The notes: generated by a model not told the origin, from the letters alone. DNA of 36,739 nucleotides from an uncultured Ectothiorhodospiraceae bacterium (GCA_947258515.1 CAMYIO010000026.1:1-36739), one strand, 5' to 3'. Positions 8,447 to 16,346 are shown, numbered from the stretch's first letter. Numbers and translations are program-made.

Positions 8447-8510
8447 AGTGATATAGTTATCCGGTTATCCAGAAATAGATTATTTATTCAATTAAATCAA
8501 GGGGTTACAA

Positions 8511-8801
8511 ATGAAAAGCAGACATGCACTGGTGTCGTTACTGACCCTCCTCCTGATAAGTTCAGGTCCTGCCCTTGCCGATGTACTCCTCGTGGACAGT
8601 ATTCAGTCTGCCCCGCAAGTAAAAACGCCCCGAAATGGTCTTACCATGTCACAGGTTCGACAGCAGTATGGTAACCCGACAGCAGAGGTTCCCGCCGTTG
8701 GTGATCCGCCGATATCACGCTGGGAATACGATAGTTTCTCCGTGTACTTTGAACACGACCTGGCTCTGCACGCCGTGATCCATCGCCCGGTGACTAAATA
8801 G
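8511..8801 (+). CDS. Small exported protein of unknown function
   Basis: This 96-residue protein has a clear Sec signal peptide (MKSRHALVSLLTLLLISSGPALA) with cleavage expected after Ala-Leu-Ala, leaving about 73 residues. The mature part contains 'GLTMSQVRQQYGNPTAEVPAVGDPPISRWEYDSF', a G-M-VxxxYGxP pattern reminiscent of the SmpA/BamE-like small fold. It ends in 'YFEHDLALHAVIHRP'. Similar short proteins occur in Pseudomonas and relatives, but I know of no assigned role. AAGGGG lies eight bases before the ATG. It follows a CRP/FNR-like operator and precedes aguA by 57 bases, so the two may form one transcript. Confidence 0.8.
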   Translation: MKSRHALVSLLTLLLISSGPALADVLLVDSIQSAPQVKTPRNGLTMSQVRQQYGNPTAEVPAVGDPPISRWEYDSFSVYFEHDLALHAVIHRPVTK

Positions 8802-8830
8802 TCCATTTGGCATTTCATGATGATGTTTGC

Positions 8831-8856
8831 GATGGGCTCGGTGTAGCGAGTCCATC
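8831..8856 (+). promoter_or_regulatory. Hairpin covering the aguA ribosome binding site
   Basis: The arms GATGGGCTCG (8831-8840) and CGAGTCCATC (8847-8856) pair over ten positions with one G-U wobble around the six-base loop GTGTAG. The only Shine-Dalgarno-like sequence before the aguA ATG (GCGAG, 8846-8850) is in the right arm, and the stem ends two bases before the start codon. There is no T-tract, so it is not a terminator. It may limit translation of aguA unless opened by an upstream ribosome or a regulator; this is inferred from base pairing alone. Confidence 0.45.
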
Positions 8857-8858
8857 GA

Positions 8859-9893
8859 ATGTCCCTCCCTCGCTTGATCCCCGAATTCGCACCCCAGTCC
8901 GGGGTGATGCTTACCTGGCCGCACCCTGATTCCGACTGGCGGGACTGTCTCGATGATATCGAGCCTGTTTACCTGCAGATGACACGCGCCATCAGCCGTC
9001 ATGAACAGGTGCTGGTTATTTGCCATGACGACCCGCATATTCTTCAGGTAAGCGCCGCGCTCAAACAGGCAGGTGCCACATCAGGGTCAATCCGCTGTGT
9101 CACTGCACGTACCAATGACACCTGGATCCGCGATTATGGTCCCTTGTCTGTCGCCGGCAGTAACGGCACGTGGCTGCTGGATTTCATATTCGATGGCTGG
9201 GGCGGAAAGCATGAGTCATGTTACGACAACCAGGTCACACAACTGCTATTTGATGCGCGTGTCTTTACTGCCTCCGGTCTTGTGCAACATTCACTGGTGC
9301 TTGAAGGAGGCGCAATCGATAGCGACGGCTACGGGACCTTGCTGACGACGACGCGCTGCCTGCTTGAGTCGGCACGCAATCCGGGCAAGGACAAGGTGGC
9401 GCTGGAGGCCTGCTTCCATGAACAGCTTGGTATTGAACGGACCCTGTGGCTTGATCACGGCAGGCTCCCTGGCGATGACACCGATGGCCATGTGGATATG
9501 CTGGCCCGGTTTTGCACACCCCATGATATAGCCTACCTGCAATGCACGAATCCCAATGATGCGTATTATGAGGAACTGGCTGCCATGGAACAGCAGCTGC
9601 AAGAGTTTATTGCTCATGATGGCATTCCCTACACCCTGCACCCGTTACCCATGCCCCGGGCGGTCTGTTCAGACAGCGGCGAACGGCTGCCGGCAAGTTA
9701 TGCAAACTTCCTGATCATCAACCAGGCGGTGCTGGTGCCTGTTTATAATGATCCGGCCGACAGGCAGGCGTTGGACGTGTTGCAGCGCTGTTTCCCCGAG
9801 CGTGAAATAATAGCGATCAATTGCCTGCCCTTGATACAGCAGTATGGCAGTTTGCACTGCGCTACAATGCAGTTGCCGGCGGGTGTGTTGTAA
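8859..9893 (+). CDS. aguA: Agmatine deiminase family protein
   Basis: This 344-residue guanidino-group-modifying enzyme is expected to convert agmatine to N-carbamoylputrescine and ammonia. The family blocks are 'MLTWPHPDSDW' near residue 17, 'ARTNDTWIRDYGP' (substrate-binding Asp and Arg), 'LEGGAIDSDGYGTLLTTTRCLL', 'DDTDGHVDMLARF' with the catalytic His, and the nucleophile Cys334 in 'GSLHCATMQLP'. Length is slightly shorter than the usual 360-370 residues, mainly at the N terminus. The next gene but for a repeat insertion encodes the amidase that uses its product, which supports the call strongly. Its stop codon TAA is also the first part of the following REPIN. Confidence 0.92.
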   Translation: MSLPRLIPEFAPQSGVMLTWPHPDSDWRDCLDDIEPVYLQMTRAISRHEQVLVICHDDPHILQVSAALKQAGATSGSIRCVTARTNDTWIRDYGPLSVAGSNGTWLLDFIFDGWGGKHESCYDNQVTQLLFDARVFTASGLVQHSLVLEGGAIDSDGYGTLLTTTRCLLESARNPGKDKVALEACFHEQLGIERTLWLDHGRLPGDDTDGHVDMLARFCTPHDIAYLQCTNPNDAYYEELAAMEQQLQEFIAHDGIPYTLHPLPMPRAVCSDSGERLPASYANFLIINQAVLVPVYNDPADRQALDVLQRCFPEREIIAINCLPLIQQYGSLHCATMQLPAGVL

Positions 9894-10037
9894 TCGCGCT
9901 TGCGAAGCGCTCCTGCACGTGCATCAGCAACAGGTAGGAGCGGATCGCATCCGCGATTCGGGGCATAAAAACAATCGCGCTGGTGAAGCGCTCCTGCACG
10001 TGCATCAGCATCAGGTAGGAGCGGATCGCATCCGCGA
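9892..10037. repeat. Two tandem 65-bp REPIN units between aguA and aguB
   Basis: The units at 9892-9956 and 9973-10037 are each 65 bases long and nearly identical. Each consists of a reverse element (AATCGCGCT...AGCGCTCCTG), a short spacer with GTGCATCAGCA, and a forward element (GTAGGAGCG...CGCGA). Each unit is thus an inverted REP pair, the REPIN form. They are separated by 16 bases. The first begins within the aguA stop codon. Together they fill most of the 191-base gap between two genes of the same pathway and could shape mRNA stability. Confidence 0.85.
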
Positions 10038-10084
10038 ATGTGCACCTGCACAATTAATGCGTTCGTGTACAGGTATCATAACCC

Positions 10085-10975
10085 ATGAGTAACAAACCAC
10101 TGACCGTCGGACTGGTGCAACATGCGTGCGGCAACAGCCGTGAAGCCAATCTTGACAGCAGTATTCAGGGGATACGTCGAGCGGCACAACAGGGCGCAAA
10201 ACTGGTGTTGCTAGAGGAGTTGCACGGCAGCCGCTATTTTTGTCAAACGGCAGATGCCGCCAGCTTTGCTCTTGCAGAAACCATCCCTGGTCCAACCACT
10301 GACTTGCTGGGTCAGGTCGCCGCTGAACTCGGGGTCGTGATCGTTGCCTCGCTGTTTGAGCGTCGCGCGAGCGGTGTCTATCACAATACCGCCGTGGTGC
10401 TTGAGTCTGATGGCCGCATTGCCGGTTGCTATCGCAAGATGCATATCCCGGATGATCCCGGTTACTGTGAAAAATACTACTTCACACCCGGCGACCTGGG
10501 ATTTGAACCTGTCAGCACCTCGGTGGGAAGACTGGGTGTTCTGGTGTGCTGGGATCAATGGTTTCCGGAAGCCGCGCGCCTGATGGCACTTGCCGGGGCG
10601 GATGTGCTGCTCTATCCCACGGCAATTGGCTGGGATGCCCGTGATGACAGTCAGGAGCAGCGACGGCAGCAGGATGCCTGGTTGACCGTGCAGCGTGGCC
10701 ATGCAGTTGCCAACTGCCTGCCGGTCATGGCCTGCAACCGGACCGGGCATGAAGCAGATCCGTCCGCTCAGAGTGACGGCATCCAGTTCTGGGGCGGCAG
10801 CTGCATCATTGGTCCACAGGGTGAAATGCTTGCACAGGCTGGCGCCGCTGGGGATGATGTGCTGGTGACCGCGATAGATTATGCCCGCACCGAGGCATTG
10901 CGCCAGCTATGGCCGTTTCTGCGCGATCGCCGCATCGATGCCTACACGCATTTGCTAAAACGTTTCCGCGACTGA
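10085..10975 (+). CDS. aguB: N-carbamoylputrescine amidase (carbon-nitrogen hydrolase)
   Basis: This 296-residue nitrilase-superfamily enzyme is expected to hydrolyse N-carbamoylputrescine to putrescine, carbon dioxide and ammonia. The catalytic triad is visible: Glu44 in 'LLEELHGSRYF', Lys118 in 'YRKMHIPDDPG' and Cys155 in 'VLVCWDQWFPEA'. The 'PDDPGYCEKYYF' and 'GWDARDDSQEQRRQQDAW' segments are typical of the plant/Pseudomonas AguB group rather than other amidases. The length matches the family. It lies downstream of aguA in the same direction, completing the agmatine-to-putrescine route. The Shine-Dalgarno sequence is weak (AGG about 11 bases away), and the REPIN array separates it from aguA. 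Confidence 0.93.
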   Translation: MSNKPLTVGLVQHACGNSREANLDSSIQGIRRAAQQGAKLVLLEELHGSRYFCQTADAASFALAETIPGPTTDLLGQVAAELGVVIVASLFERRASGVYHNTAVVLESDGRIAGCYRKMHIPDDPGYCEKYYFTPGDLGFEPVSTSVGRLGVLVCWDQWFPEAARLMALAGADVLLYPTAIGWDARDDSQEQRRQQDAWLTVQRGHAVANCLPVMACNRTGHEADPSAQSDGIQFWGGSCIIGPQGEMLAQAGAAGDDVLVTAIDYARTEALRQLWPFLRDRRIDAYTHLLKRFRD

Positions 10976-11064
10976 CATCGAGGCCCGCTGTCACGGCATA
11001 GTCAATCACGGGCGTTTCATGGATAATAACGCGCCACGCTCTTCACGCATTCAGGACAACAGGC

Positions 11065-12195
11065 ATGATCCTCATTTTGCACGCCGATACAGACAAGAAC
11101 GGTGATGACTACCGGCAGTTGATGGCGTTTCTGTCCAACCTGGGCAATATCCAGACGCGCGTGCACGATGAAGTCGGTACACAGCAGGTGCTGACGGAAA
11201 TCTACCTGGTGGGTGATACTGCGGCATTGTCAATCGAGGACATGCAGGGTTTTACCTGTGTTGAACGGGTGGTGCGTATATCCGAGGAATACCGGATACT
11301 GGGGCGCCATCATGACGATAAACGCGCCACCTTTTTTGATTACAACGGCGTACGTTTTGGTCAGGACAACCTGCACGTGTTCGCCGGTCTGTGTGCGGTA
11401 GACACGCCGGAACATGTCGAGGTCATGATGAAGGCCTTGCAGGAACATGGCCAGCAATGTACACGCATGGGTGCCTACAAGCCGCGCACCAATCCCTACT
11501 CATTCCAGGGGCATGGTAAAAGCTGCCTGCCCTGGGTGTTCGAACTGGCGGGCAAATATGGCATCAAGGTCATTGCGATGGAAGTGACCCATGACACACA
11601 TGTCAGGGAGATACACGAGGCGCTGGAATCGACCGGCCATCCCACCGGCGTGATGTTACAGATCGGAACCCGTAATACCCAGAATTTCGAACTCCTTAAA
11701 TCCATTGGCCGCGAACCTGACTTTCCGGTGCTGCTGAAACGCGGTTTCGGAATCACCCTGGAAGAGTCCCTGAATGCGGCAGAATACCTTGCGAGCGAAG
11801 GCAATCGTCGCGTGGTATTCGGGCTGCGTGGCATGAAAACAAACATGGGAGACCCGCATCGCAATTTTATTGATTTCGCACATGTGCCGGTCGTACACCG
11901 CCTGACGCGCATGCCCGTGTGTATCGACCCATCGCACTCGGTCGGTACCCGTGAGGCGACCCATGAGGGGATCATGGATGTATTTCATGTTACGGCACAG
12001 GGCGTCATTGCCGGTGCCAACATGGTGCTGGTCGATTTTCACCCGCAGCCAAGCAAGGCACTGGTTGATGGTCCACAAGCCCTGCATATGGACGAGCTGG
12101 GTTACTTCCTTGAGGATATCCGCATTGCCCGGGATGCGTACGAGCAACGCGTGACACTGGCGCGACAACAGAAAAAGGATTCGGCATCCGGGTGA
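11065..12195 (+). CDS. Divergent type I-beta DAHP synthase-like protein
   Basis: This 376-residue protein has the layout of a type I-beta 3-deoxy-7-phosphoheptulonate synthase: a ferredoxin-like N-terminal regulatory domain (about 1-75) and a TIM barrel. Conserved parts are 'RMGAYKPRTNPYSFQG' (134-149), 'QIGTRNTQN' (199-207), 'LLKRG' (223-227), Cys110, and His291 in 'IDPSHSVG'. Several normally invariant motifs differ from what I recall: AGPCSVE is AGLCAVD, the CERG loop is GLRG (253-256), and the E-V-H metal-ligand motif is D-F-H (Asp324, His326). It may be a normal enzyme with drift or a paralog with another aldol reaction. AGGA lies eight bases before the ATG. No other aromatic pathway gene is nearby. 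Confidence 0.8.
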   Translation: MILILHADTDKNGDDYRQLMAFLSNLGNIQTRVHDEVGTQQVLTEIYLVGDTAALSIEDMQGFTCVERVVRISEEYRILGRHHDDKRATFFDYNGVRFGQDNLHVFAGLCAVDTPEHVEVMMKALQEHGQQCTRMGAYKPRTNPYSFQGHGKSCLPWVFELAGKYGIKVIAMEVTHDTHVREIHEALESTGHPTGVMLQIGTRNTQNFELLKSIGREPDFPVLLKRGFGITLEESLNAAEYLASEGNRRVVFGLRGMKTNMGDPHRNFIDFAHVPVVHRLTRMPVCIDPSHSVGTREATHEGIMDVFHVTAQGVIAGANMVLVDFHPQPSKALVDGPQALHMDELGYFLEDIRIARDAYEQRVTLARQQKKDSASG

Positions 12196-12286
12196 TAACA
12201 AAGAGAGCGACAACAGATTGTGAGTAGTTCATCAGGTTGACTATTTGGCTGTCGTTTAACGCACATACAACTATTATTTGAGGACC

Positions 12287-12955
12287 ATGAACACCATGAA
12301 CACCATGAACGCCATGAAAACCCTGTTTGTCACTGCCATTGTCTCTGGCGTTGCCGCAGACAAGGTCGAGGTAAACATCACGCAAGACATGGCATCCGTT
12401 GACGTCATGCATGATGGCAAAAAGACGACCATTACGCGTAACCAGGACCAGAAAAGTACCGTCAATCCGGATTTTGCCAAGACCTCGCGCAAGTGCCCGC
12501 CATTCTGTATCCAGCCGGGTACTCTGGCTCCCGGCGTTGAAACGATTGGGGAGCTTGAGGTGCTTGCATACCTCGGCAAGATGAATGCAGGTGATGCGTC
12601 GATCCTTGTGATCGATTCGCGCACACCGGACTGGGTCAAGAGAGGTACGATCCCGGGGTCAGTGAACATTCCGTGGACGGCACTGAATCCGGCCAGGGGC
12701 GCTGACCCGATCTCGATCAGCGAGATTATGGTCGACAAGTTTGGTGTCAAGGAAATGGAAGGTCTGTGGGATTATTCCGATGCGAAGACCCTGGTGATGT
12801 TCTGTAACGGCATGTGGTGCGGGCAATCGCCAAACAACATCCTCAACCTGCTGAAATTCGGGTATCCGGCTGACAAGATCAAGTGGTACCGCGGTGGCAT
12901 GCAGGACTGGGAAATTCTCGGCCTGAGTACTGTGCCGGGTAACCAGGACTTTTAA
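12287..12955 (+). CDS. Exported rhodanese-domain protein
   Basis: This protein has 222 residues from the first ATG. The N terminus is MNTMNTMNAMKTLF followed by a short hydrophobic stretch ending in 'SGVAA', a probable signal peptide, so it likely acts in the periplasm. The C-terminal 110 residues form a single rhodanese domain: 'ILVIDSRTPDWVKRGTIPGSVNIPW' and the active loop 'CNGMWCGQS' with catalytic Cys173 and a second Cys178, then 'WYRGGMQDWEILGL'. It may transfer sulfane sulfur, but the acceptor is unknown. Four in-frame ATGs (12287, 12296, 12305, 12314) arise from an ATGAACACC tandem repeat. GAGG at 12280-12283 is too close to the first ATG for ideal spacing, so the second may be used. 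A terminator follows. Confidence 0.85.
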   Translation: MNTMNTMNAMKTLFVTAIVSGVAADKVEVNITQDMASVDVMHDGKKTTITRNQDQKSTVNPDFAKTSRKCPPFCIQPGTLAPGVETIGELEVLAYLGKMNAGDASILVIDSRTPDWVKRGTIPGSVNIPWTALNPARGADPISISEIMVDKFGVKEMEGLWDYSDAKTLVMFCNGMWCGQSPNNILNLLKFGYPADKIKWYRGGMQDWEILGLSTVPGNQDF

Positions 12956-12970
12956 TCGATTTGGAATTGA

Positions 12971-12997
12971 GGGTGGCTGTTGGCCGCCCTTGTTTTT
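12971..12997 (+). terminator. Rho-independent terminator after the rhodanese gene
   Basis: GGGTGGC (12971-12977) pairs with GCCGCCC (12983-12989), seven pairs including one U-G wobble, around a five-base loop. The T-rich run TTGTTTTT follows at once. It lies 15 bases after the rhodanese stop codon and separates that gene from the DsrE-like gene. Confidence 0.75.
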
Positions 12998-13055
12998 GCG
13001 CCGCTATTATTATTTCAGATTAATAGGCTATATATTAGTCAAGCGCTGATTTATT

Positions 13056-13114
13056 CGTCATGCCGGCAGCCAGTGCATTGAAAACCCTGGATCCCGGCAT
13101 GCGCCGGGATGACG
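13056..13114. repeat. Dispersed palindromic repeat with CGTCAT...ATGACG ends
   Basis: The ends CGTCATGCCGGC and GCCGGGATGACG are inverted repeats with one mismatch. Inside lies the perfect hairpin ATCCCGGC-ATGC-GCCGGGAT (eight pairs, four-base loop). Elements of the form 'CCTGGATCCCGGC...GCCGGGATGACG' are widespread intergenic palindromes in proteobacteria. Only this copy is in the window. It creates an apparent 38-codon in-frame extension of the DsrE-like gene that I do not regard as coding. Confidence 0.7.
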
Positions 13115-13173
13115 ATAATGGCATTAAACAGTGGTTCTCTAACACAATTTCAGGACAATCGAGGGCGCCAGCC

Positions 13174-13692
13174 ATGACCTACCTGCGTACAGTATTAATG
13201 TTCATGATTGCGGTCACAAGCCTGACGGGATGGGCGGAGGACAAGTTATCCCGTATCGTGGAAACGCCCTACTCCGAGCAGCAGGTGCTCTACGACTTTT
13301 ATTTTGATAATCCGGAAAAGATGGGAAATGCGCTTTTCTGGATTCGCTCCCTGATGAACCCGTTGATGGATGCCCCCTACAATATCGCCCCGGAATTTCT
13401 GGATATTGTCGTCGTTATCCACGGTACCGAGATTGTCACTGTGGCACGCAAAAATTATGATAAATACAAGGATTCGGTTGAGCGTATGCGCTACTACGCC
13501 AGTCTCGGTGTGAAGTTCAAGGTGTGTGGTATCGCGGCACATGATTACGGCTATGAAACCGATGCCTTTTACGAATTTATAGAGGTGGTACCTTCCGCTA
13601 TCACTGAGCTGGCGCACTGGCAACTGCAAGGCTACGCGCTGATTACACCGACGGTGATGGAAAAACGGTTCTCTATCGAAGAGATCCGCTAG
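13174..13692 (+). CDS. Exported DsrE-like protein
   Basis: This 172-residue protein has a signal peptide (MTYLRTVLMFMIAVTSLTGWA, cleavage before Glu-Asp), so it is periplasmic. The mature part resembles the DsrE/DsrF-like fold: 'VLYDFYFDNPEKMGNALFWIRSLMNP', the strand 'LDIVVVIHGTEIVTV' and a single cysteine in 'GVKFKVCGIAAHDYG' at the place of the sulfur-binding cysteine of DsrE proteins. The frame is open to 13060, but the ATG at 13174 has GAGGG nine bases upstream and starts the signal peptide. Family members handle sulfur in relay systems; periplasmic ones are poorly known. The rhodanese upstream has its own terminator. It converges on the RND gene with only seven bases between stop codons. 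Confidence 0.78.
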   Translation: MTYLRTVLMFMIAVTSLTGWAEDKLSRIVETPYSEQQVLYDFYFDNPEKMGNALFWIRSLMNPLMDAPYNIAPEFLDIVVVIHGTEIVTVARKNYDKYKDSVERMRYYASLGVKFKVCGIAAHDYGYETDAFYEFIEVVPSAITELAHWQLQGYALITPTVMEKRFSIEEIR

Positions 13693-13699
13693 CCCCGCA

Positions 13700-15985
13700 T
13701 TAGCGGGCCTTGTTGTCTGCTTTCATTAGTAACGGCGGCAGGAATATAAAGTCGGCGATCAGTGCCAGGCCGATGGTGATGGCCGTCAGCAGACCCATGT
13801 CAGAATTCAGCTTGAATGCCGACTGGTGCAACACCATGAAACCGGCGATCAATACCAGCGTCGTAACCAGCAAGGCGATGCCAACCGTGTGGAAGGCATA
13901 GCGCACCGCGTCCTGCGAACTCAGGCCCTGTTCCCGGCGTGCGCGCAGGTACTTGCTGAGAAAATGCACGGTGTCATCGACGACGATGCCCAGCGTCAGG
14001 CCCGCGACGATAGACAGGCCCAGACCGACCTGGCCGTAGAGCAGGCCCCAGAGACCAAATCCCATGGCAGCCGGTGCCAGGTTCGGGACCAGGCTGATGA
14101 GGCCAATCTTTACCGAGCGCAGTGCAAATATCAGGATCAGCGAAATCAGCACCAGCGCGATGCTGGTGCCGGTCAGCATGCTGCGGATATTGCGCTGGCC
14201 GATGTAGGCAAACATCATCGACGGGCTGGCGCCGCTCGACTTCATATAGGGGGCGTTTTCGTGCAGCCACGCCTGAGCCAGGTTCTCTGTTTCAAGCAGT
14301 TCATTGCTCGACACGCTTTCCATGGTGACGGTCAAGCGCGTGGCGGATTTGCCAATATCGATCTGGTTGTTCAGGTCAAGGCCGTAGGGCAAGGACATCT
14401 CGTAGAGCAGCAGGTACTGTGCCGAGAGTTCACGTGAATCAGGCAACCGGTACCAGGCCTCATCATCGCCATGCATGTTTTTGTTGAGGCGCTTCATGAT
14501 GTCGGTGAGGGTGTTGACATGCAAAACACCCGGTTGCTGCCGGTACCAGTTTGCGAAACGTTCAACGTCCTGCAGGAATTCAGGCTCGTTGATACCGCCG
14601 TTTTCACCGTTGCCGAGGGAATAGTCAATGGTGTAAAGACCGGTGAGGTTTTCCGTGGCGAATTCGGTCGCCACCCTGAACGCTACCGACTCGTCAAAAT
14701 ATTTCACAAACTCGTCATTGAGTTCGTTTTTTGGCACGAAGCTCACCAGTGTCAGCACCACGATGCCCATGCCCCAGAAGAGGGGGGTGCGGCGTGCCAC
14801 GACAAAGTCCGCGAAGCGGTCAACGAACCGGGTATTGCGATCGGTACCGGGTTTTACACGTACAGGCAGCAGCAGCACGAATGCCGGCAGGAACGTGACA
14901 GACATTATGAAGGCAATGGTCACGCCCATGGCAACGATATTGCCCAGGTCCCTGAACGGTGGCACATCACTGAAATTCATGCTCAAAAAGCCGATCACGG
15001 TGGTCAGGGATGTCAGGAAGATCGGCTGCAGGTTGATTCGTATGCTCTCTACCATGGCACTGGTCTTGTCGGCGCCACGCCGCATGGCGTGCAGGAACGT
15101 CACCAGTACATGCACACAGTCGGCGACTGCAAGTGTCAGGATGACCGTTGGTGATGATGCTGACGGCGGCGTCACTGCTATGCCCAGCCAGCCGGCCAGT
15201 CCCATGGCGGAGAGAATGGTGAAGATGATCACCAGGAAGGTGCCAAGCGTTGACGTGACCGAGCGTAACAGCAGCACGAGTGTCAGCAGTACAACAGCAA
15301 GCATGATGGGTACCAGCGTTTTCTGGTCATGGATGCTGACTTCAGGGAAGGAGTTGTTCATGATCACCATGCCGGTGAGATAAACATCCAGGTCCGGGTT
15401 TTCCGCCTGGACTTCCTTGACCAGGTTACGCGCAAAAGCGGTGATTTCCGGGACTTCCTTGCCGCTGCCGTCATCCGGCAGCTGGATGGTTACATTGACA
15501 GCGGTGACCTGCCCGTTGTGTGAAATCAGGCGGTTGACCAGTAACGGCTCATTAACGGCAATCTTTTCGATACGCTGCAGGTCAGCCTCACCCAGTTGTG
15601 CCGGGTCCGGAACCAGGTCTGCAACAATCAGGTCATCTTCAATGGCCTCGGTGTGCTGGTAATTGGTGACAGAATCGACCCGCAGGGAATACGGCATCTG
15701 CCACGAGGCCGTTGTCAGCTTTGCGACGGCTGCCAGCGTCCCGGGCTTAAAGACGGTTTTGTCCCCCGGCGCCAGCACAAACATGACATTGTCAGTTTTT
15801 GTGTAGGTGTTTTGCAGTTGCTCAAAGGCCAGCAACTGGGGATTGTCGTCGCTGAAAAAGACACGGTAATCGGTTTTGAAGGTAATAAAGCGCGCACCGC
15901 TGGCGGCGGCGGCCACCAGTACGAGTGTGGCGAGAATGATGACATAGCGCCAGCGAACCAGCCATTCTGCATATGATTTAGCCAC
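13700..15985 (-). CDS. RND superfamily (MMPL-type) exporter
   Basis: This inner-membrane transporter has 761 residues from the proposed GTG start. The topology is two repeats of one transmembrane helix, a large periplasmic loop and five helices. TM1 is 'YVIILATLVLVAAAASG'. The first loop runs to about residue 230, followed by helices including 'TLVPIMLAVVLLTLVLLL' and 'SPTVILTLAVADCVHVLVTFLHAMRRG'. The second repeat ends with 'LGIVVDDTVHFLSKYLRARREQG'. The two Asp-rich helix-4 motifs (LAVAD and VVDDT) fit proton-driven MMPL-like transporters of lipids or hopanoids; the substrate is unknown. The frame extends to a TTG at 16051, but GTG at 15985 with GCGAG upstream starts just before 'AKSYAEWLVRWR', the usual N terminus. 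No membrane-fusion partner is nearby. Confidence 0.85.
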   Translation of the reverse strand: MAKSYAEWLVRWRYVIILATLVLVAAAASGARFITFKTDYRVFFSDDNPQLLAFEQLQNTYTKTDNVMFVLAPGDKTVFKPGTLAAVAKLTTASWQMPYSLRVDSVTNYQHTEAIEDDLIVADLVPDPAQLGEADLQRIEKIAVNEPLLVNRLISHNGQVTAVNVTIQLPDDGSGKEVPEITAFARNLVKEVQAENPDLDVYLTGMVIMNNSFPEVSIHDQKTLVPIMLAVVLLTLVLLLRSVTSTLGTFLVIIFTILSAMGLAGWLGIAVTPPSASSPTVILTLAVADCVHVLVTFLHAMRRGADKTSAMVESIRINLQPIFLTSLTTVIGFLSMNFSDVPPFRDLGNIVAMGVTIAFIMSVTFLPAFVLLLPVRVKPGTDRNTRFVDRFADFVVARRTPLFWGMGIVVLTLVSFVPKNELNDEFVKYFDESVAFRVATEFATENLTGLYTIDYSLGNGENGGINEPEFLQDVERFANWYRQQPGVLHVNTLTDIMKRLNKNMHGDDEAWYRLPDSRELSAQYLLLYEMSLPYGLDLNNQIDIGKSATRLTVTMESVSSNELLETENLAQAWLHENAPYMKSSGASPSMMFAYIGQRNIRSMLTGTSIALVLISLILIFALRSVKIGLISLVPNLAPAAMGFGLWGLLYGQVGLGLSIVAGLTLGIVVDDTVHFLSKYLRARREQGLSSQDAVRYAFHTVGIALLVTTLVLIAGFMVLHQSAFKLNSDMGLLTAITIGLALIADFIFLPPLLMKADNKAR

Positions 15986-16052
15986 TACAGCTCGCTTTCT
16001 TTTAAACCTGGACAGCCAGAAACATTTGTAACGCACCTGTTGGTTGACCAAA

Positions 16053-16256
16053 ATGAGTGCAATTCGAATGCTGTTCCTGATGATGGCGGCCTTTATCCTG
16101 CTGGGTATATGGCTGACAGGTTTTGGTGTGGTTCACTGGGTGCTCTACCTCCCTGTCGCTGCGCTGATATTCGCAGGTATCACGGGGATCTGTCCCGGTT
16201 ATATGATATTCAAAAAACTGGGTTTGAAGGGCCAGACCATGGGCGACAAACTGTAA
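16053..16256 (+). CDS. Small membrane protein, DUF2892/YgaP-like
   Basis: This 67-residue protein has two hydrophobic helices ('MLFLMMAAFILLGIWLTGFG' and 'WVLYLPVAALIFAGITGICPGY') and a basic C-terminal tail (KKLGLKGQTMGDKL). The pattern of two helices followed by a G-x-CP-x-Y motif resembles DUF2892 inner-membrane proteins, which often join rhodanese domains, but similarity is limited to that pattern. An in-frame TTG at 16044 would add three residues. It is divergent from the RND exporter with 67 bases between starts, and precedes mfd by 90 bases. Function is unknown. Confidence 0.65.
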   Translation: MSAIRMLFLMMAAFILLGIWLTGFGVVHWVLYLPVAALIFAGITGICPGYMIFKKLGLKGQTMGDKL

Positions 16257-16346
16257 GTAAACCCGGTACCTTACTGACGGCACTACCACGGACCCTGGCA
16301 ACGCTGCAGGGTCTGATGATAGTGGCCACTTAATCCTCCATACCTC

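Noticed and set aside
9892-10037. A CRISPR array
   Set aside because: There are only two units, each an inverted pair of dispersed palindromes, with no regular unique spacers and no cas genes.
13060-13173. A 38-residue N-terminal extension of the DsrE-like protein
   Set aside because: It is translated from a dispersed palindromic repeat, while the internal ATG has a good ribosome binding site and starts a signal peptide.
13694-13707. A shared terminator between the convergent DsrE-like and RND genes
   Set aside because: CCCGC-ATTA-GCGGG is only a five-pair stem with a weak T-rich tail on one side, and its loop contains the RND stop codon.
15986-16051. TTG start giving a 22-residue longer RND transporter
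   Set aside because: The extra residues are not typical of the family, the TTG has no clear Shine-Dalgarno sequence, and it would overlap the divergent promoter space.
16291-16313. A terminator between the small membrane protein gene and mfd
   Set aside because: GACCCTG and CAGGGTC pair perfectly, but the loop is nine bases and no T-tract follows.
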